Positions 59,853 through 64,000 of a stretch of DNA of 64,000 bases are shown piece by piece. Within the stretch, counting starts at the first letter, position 1. Each line of letters starts with the position of its first letter. Made by a program: the position numbers and the translations under genes. The notes under the pieces are model-generated. The model was not told the origin of the DNA. It searched no databases and worked only from the letters and a program-made list of their open reading frames with translations. Source of the DNA: Sycobia sp. Sy_11 (Eukaryota > Arthropoda > Insecta > Hymenoptera > Epichrysomallidae); the NCBI GenBank assembly GCA_018907035.1, contig JACCIC010000037.1, positions 186,001 through 250,000 of the forward strand, given 5' to 3'.

Positions 59853-60000
59853 ATTTATAGACTTGGACGCGCTGCGGCAGGAGCAGCAGCAGCAGCAGAA
59901 CAGTCGCGACGAGCTCTGGATTGCTTATCGGTTCGCTATCCGTGGGAACCCCCCCCCCCCTCTTAGAAATGTGAACGTTTCTTCGCCCCTGCCTCCGAGA
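59500..60000. other. Second CpG-rich segment with (TA)n and CAG runs
   Basis: It contains C8-10 runs, (TA)n at 59801-59849, and a short (GCA)n giving a Gln run in one frame (59880-59900). The plus-strand frames at 59279-59740 and 59544-59966 are not recognised and cross microsatellites. Confidence 0.35.
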
Positions 60001-60059
60001 GTTAGTCGTTGTTTGAGGGGTTTTAATTTTGCAAAATATATAGTCGTGATTTGAACGAG

Positions 60060-60545
60060 ATACTTTAAAATATTGTAGTTTTTTTTTTTATATAAGTAAA
60101 ACGCATCAACGGTTTCTTTCGAAATTTTAATTAAAAAACATTTTATTTAATTTTATCCAATTTTCTTTAATCATTACAGACAGAACTAAGATGAAGCAGA
60201 AACTAACTTTGATTTTTTGTAATATATTTGATAAAATTTCTTTTACTAATATATATTGTTATATGTCTCCAAAGGAGAATCTAACATATTTCGTTTTAAG
60301 CCGATGAAAGATGTATAATTCGCGATAAACTACGAGACGAAAAGTAGAAAATTAATTCCGGGTAGAATATCAACACGTTTCGGTTTATTTAAATGGGACT
60401 CCGATACTAACAACTCATATCTGCCTTTGTTAAAATGTGCAAATGTAACTTTAATTTTAATTTGCTTATCTTTATATGCGAATGTATTAGTTTCGACGCA
60501 AAATTACCAATTGTGCTAGTACCCTATAATATGAAATATATACTA
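60060..60545. other. AT-rich intergenic DNA
   Basis: Nothing recognised. Confidence 0.4.
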
Positions 60546-60549
60546 TAAA

Positions 60550-60723
60550 AATATGAAATCTGCGAGTTTCAAATGCTAAATTTGAAATGTACTAATCTTT
60601 CATGGAACTATTTAAACTGTTTGCGATTAAAGTCGTTATGGGAAATTATCACATTTCAAACAGTTCCAGTGAAGACTTAAGTACATTTCAAATTTAGCAT
60701 TTGAAACTCGTAGATTTCATATT
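60550..60723. mobile_element. Foldback (MITE-like) element
   Basis: Arms of 44 bp (60550-60593 and 60680-60723) are inverted copies with one mismatch, containing ttcaaatgctaaatttgaaa. An inner pair (ggaact...aactgtttg near 60605-60630; caaacagttcc near 60657-60668) extends the fold. It is non-coding. Confidence 0.65.
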
Positions 60724-60724
60724 C

Positions 60725-61750
60725 ATTATTTTTTACTGACAATCAATTATTGTTAATCAAGTTATAACAACTGTGCTTCAAGGTATATATGAATATAAAT
60801 ATAAATATATAATATATACATGCACCTTAAATACATAGATCCAAAACTCATTAAAGGACTTTGAACAATAATTATGCGTGTAAAGCAATTATCGATATAA
60901 GTACAATATGATTAGACACTTTATTGTGTCTTTTGAAAGTGTGTTAAATGAAGTTAAACACGAATTTTTTGAATCTGGAAATGGTTTGAGTGGAAAAGTG
61001 GGAAATTTGACGTTCAAATATAAAACTGGCGGGAAATCAGGACCTCTAAAATCCTCTATATCAAGATTGGTACGTATAGGCTAATTTTCAGTAATTGTGT
61101 TCGCCAAATGTAGCTTCTGCGCTATGGAGAGCTAGAATTTTCCAATTAATGAATTTTATTTATCCGGTAGTTCAGATATATCAATCGCGTACTACTTTTA
61201 AGTCCCCTTCATATGATTTTCTATTATGATCAAAATCATTTAACATTTAGAACATCGGATCCTTATATATTAATTGTCGAGCAACTCGAGTATTGACAAT
61301 TTTAAACATATAGTTACAATTATAAAAATATCTGAATAGTATAAGTATAGTAAGTATTATTATATTTGATAAATAAGTATACTAAAGAAAATCCTTCTGG
61401 TATTTAAATTGTTCAAATTACATATATATGTATAATATCGAGAATGTCTCAGTCGATTTTACCATGAAGTTACGTTACATATGGTTTCTGTTAGATTTTG
61501 ATAGATCTACAATATATACGTATTACAAAGTCAATGACGCGTATTTTTGATGTTCATTCAAAAATAATATATAGCAGAAAAAACTATAGCTTAAAAGTGT
61601 GATTTCAATAAGACCAAATCAGTTTATCTTCAACGATAAATTGAAAATTTTTTGTTGTTGAGATTCCCACATAGTGCATCTCCTTTGCACATGATATTGC
61701 AAGCACGCGAGGTACATACTGATTCGTAAACGCCTGCTGATTGGTACTAT

Positions 61751-61793
<43 letters not shown>

Positions 61794-63100
61794 TTGTAGG
61801 TAAATTGACAAATCTCGCGGAATGCAGCCAAAACGATATATATCCCCTCCGGTCCTGTTGTGCCGCGAGACGAACGAAAATGGATCTCGAAATGGCGCGG
61901 TGGCCCAGTCCTTTCCGCATCTGCGGCTCTGATCGAATTCGCCCATATATAGATATATAGATATTATACGTTTATGCATATCTGAAGATACTCGGCTATA
62001 TCGGTATAAGCGCGGCTCGATCAGACGCTATTATGCGATATTTTATTCCGAGGGACATGTCATGTACGCCCCTTGTAGACGACGTGATCGTCACCCTTAC
62101 GCGCGTCGCCCCACGCGACTATAAAACGCGCGTAAATTTGTGCGGGATGCAGTTCAGGGTATACATATGCTGAAGTGGAGTCAAGTTGTAGATTATTGAA
62201 TAAAATCGGTCTTATGAGTTTCTGTGCGGCCTTGTAAAAGCTCAGATACTCCGCAGTTGCCGCTTCGATCACCTGGCGAGACACTTGCGCAACTTGCGCG
62301 AATAATTATGTTAGATCCATAAATAAACAGATCTGTTGGATATATACGCATCCATGATAACAAGCAACATTCATCTTACTGTATATAGTACATTGCTCTA
62401 TATACTACACTGCTTGTAGTATATAGAACAAAAATTCTTTTCTTCAAAATGAAAATAATGCATAACAATAGTCAAATGTGTATAATAATGTAAACTAAAA
62501 TTGATCCTTCAGACATTGATTTGAAATGGTTTGGTTCGAAGATTTTATTCTTCCGATCAGCGTACAACGTATCAAATTGAAAAGCTGTGATTCGTTGAGA
62601 AAAAATTGAACTGTAGGATCCAATCGATAGACTTGTCGTTGAACGACGAAAATTGCAATAATGCATTCGACGATTCATAAGAAAATCCGGCAGTTTTCAG
62701 ACCAAATAAAAATAATTATATATATGCGCTCGAAATATCGCAATAGATTTTCAATAGCAAACATTTGTACCTCTACTCCAGCGCATCCTGGTTATCTCTC
62801 AAGGAGAGGAAGGAGCGCGGAAGGACAAAGTATTCATAGGGCTTTGGAAAAGCTCGGCAAAGACGTCGATCTGCAATCGTTGCGTATCCTTATCTGCGTC
62901 TCCTTTATAGCATCGCGTCGCGTCGCGTCGCGACCTGCCGTCAAGATTCAATTTGCATGCAAACAATGGAGACGCGGCTTTCATGAGCTGGGCCGTGTCC
63001 CAGTTTTCCGCTTTGCGAATATTTATCGCCTCGTGTCTAGAAAGAGATTTTCAAAATGCGAAAAGACAGAGACATAGGCATTGTCCGTAAATCATAACAA
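60725..63100. other. Intergenic DNA with mixed composition, no gene recognised
   Basis: Features: (TG)n at 61753-61791; moderately GC-rich patches at 61.85-62.3 kb and 62.75-63.05 kb with unrecognised ORFs (62060-62284 minus, 62661-63077 plus); a perfect 12-bp-stem hairpin at 62397-62427; and (TCGCG)4 at 62913-62932. Confidence 0.4.
61753..61791. repeat. (TG)n microsatellite
   Basis: About 19 TG units. Confidence 0.95.
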
Positions 63101-63129
63101 TCTATTTTCAAAATATTTTAACAATGAAA

Positions 63130-63230
63130 AATGGTATTTATGTCGATTGTTTTGAAATAAATTAATAAATATTTTTATCGACCTTAAACTCTTAAACTCT
63201 TGTACTTATACAATAATCTATTATACTAAT
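63130..63230. repeat. Half copy of the foldback MITE family
   Basis: The sequence tttatgtcgattgttttgaa, followed by aataaatatttttatcg, then ttatacaataat, aligns with the left ends of the elements at 3905 and 24054 and their left flanks. No inverted right arm is seen. Confidence 0.5.
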
Positions 63231-63234
63231 ATAT

Positions 63235-64000
63235 TTCGTTCACTAAAATGAAAACCTAGAGTACTACTATATATAACCTATTCGCACCCTAAATTAATTT
63301 TTATTATATTACACACATATACATATAGAATAGTGTATTTGTATAAGATTTATGTAGTATTGTATCTATTCTTATTAAACTATTTTATATTCAAAAAAGG
63401 CCCTAAGATAACTAAAAGTGTAAATAAAAACATTAATATACTTCTTAGAATATTACAAAGGACATTATAAAATTAATTGAATGCAGACTAAGTGTGTAGT
63501 CTGTACTGTACCTTGAAAATGGCCTAGCCGCCGAAACAAATGTCGGTATTTTACCAATAAATCAATTGTAAAAATAGCTAAGTGTTAATATTTTATTTAT
63601 ATTTTTACTATCACATTTTAGTTCAGAAAATTATAGTTATAATGATAATAGAGTGACAAATAAAGCAAACTTCAACAACTTCTTATAAAAATAAAGTATC
63701 TGAATTAATAGTAGATTACAATAAAATGAAATAAATCGTTTTTTATAGCTCGATGTACAAGCGTTCGTGGACAGCGTGAACTTTAAAATAGTTTCTAGAC
63801 TAAAATCAAATATTTCAAGCTATGTTCAGCACTTCTTCATTTATGTCTAGTAACAATTTCAGAAAACTCAGTCTTCTAGATAGCGAGTTAATGAACCTAA
63901 AAATTTTTTATTTGTCATACGAAACATATGTTGAGCCTTTAGTTTAAGAGTTTAGCGTTTTTACGTTATCGTAGTAAATATAAAGTTAAAAATAGATTTA
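63235..64000. other. AT-rich intergenic DNA at the right edge
   Basis: A short conserved-looking motif ggcctagccgccgaaac occurs at about 63522-63538. No gene is recognised. Confidence 0.4.

Overview
The window is AT-rich eukaryotic DNA from an insect, most likely a hymenopteran and probably an ant. This rests on GT-AG introns, an array of secreted or membrane histidine acid phosphatases of the venom/testicular type, several mariner elements (one close to the mauritiana type known from ants), BEL/Pao retrotransposons, and long (TA)n, (GA)n and (CA)n microsatellites. Species assignment is inference. There is no bacterial-type gene organisation.

The only host genes I can support are four tandem histidine acid phosphatase genes, all on the minus strand. 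Gene A has only its first exon here (589-678) and runs off the left edge. Gene B is at 19306-23539 (362 aa), gene C at 32449-34305 (364 aa) and gene D at 49481-51564 (417 aa). Exons 1 to 5 have identical lengths (90, 99, 423, 124 and 212 nt) in B, C and D. D has a seventh exon coding for a C-terminal transmembrane anchor. B and C end at stops inside exon 6 and should be secreted. By exon 1 and intron 1, A resembles D and B resembles C.

Mobile elements fill much of the rest. From left to right: a foldback MITE (about 3.9-4.25 kb); a decayed double-jelly-roll (viral capsid-like) coding sequence (5.7-6.5 kb); a gag-only BEL/Pao element with 292-nt LTRs (7.58-9.53 kb); a deleted mariner (10.37-11.32 kb); a decayed Mutator-like transposase (11.6-14.35 kb); a possible solo LTR (14.42-15.89 kb); a second copy of the MITE (24.05-24.23 kb); a LINE 3' end (25.04-25.4 kb); a mariner with an almost intact ORF that lacks its second catalytic Asp (28.49-29.74 kb); a deleted mariner beside an inverted fragment of the same family (34.59-36.1 kb); a complete young BEL/Pao retrotransposon (37.58-45.76 kb); and a LINE RT fragment (55.08-55.64 kb, perhaps to 55.86). 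The right end (56.4-63.1 kb) is locally GC- and CpG-rich with very long microsatellites. It may be the 5' region of a gene beyond the window, but I find no coding exon there.

The most striking observation is in the BEL/Pao element at 37.58 kb. Gag and Pol lie in the same frame, separated by one UGA codon in the context UGA-CUA-G, and Pol has no ATG before its protease. This suggests expression of Gag-Pol by stop-codon readthrough. Its primer-binding site matches 18 nt of the 3' end of tRNA-Phe. In the phosphatase array, a 208-bp stretch is identical between genes B and C, pointing to gene conversion, and the membrane anchor has been lost through early stops.
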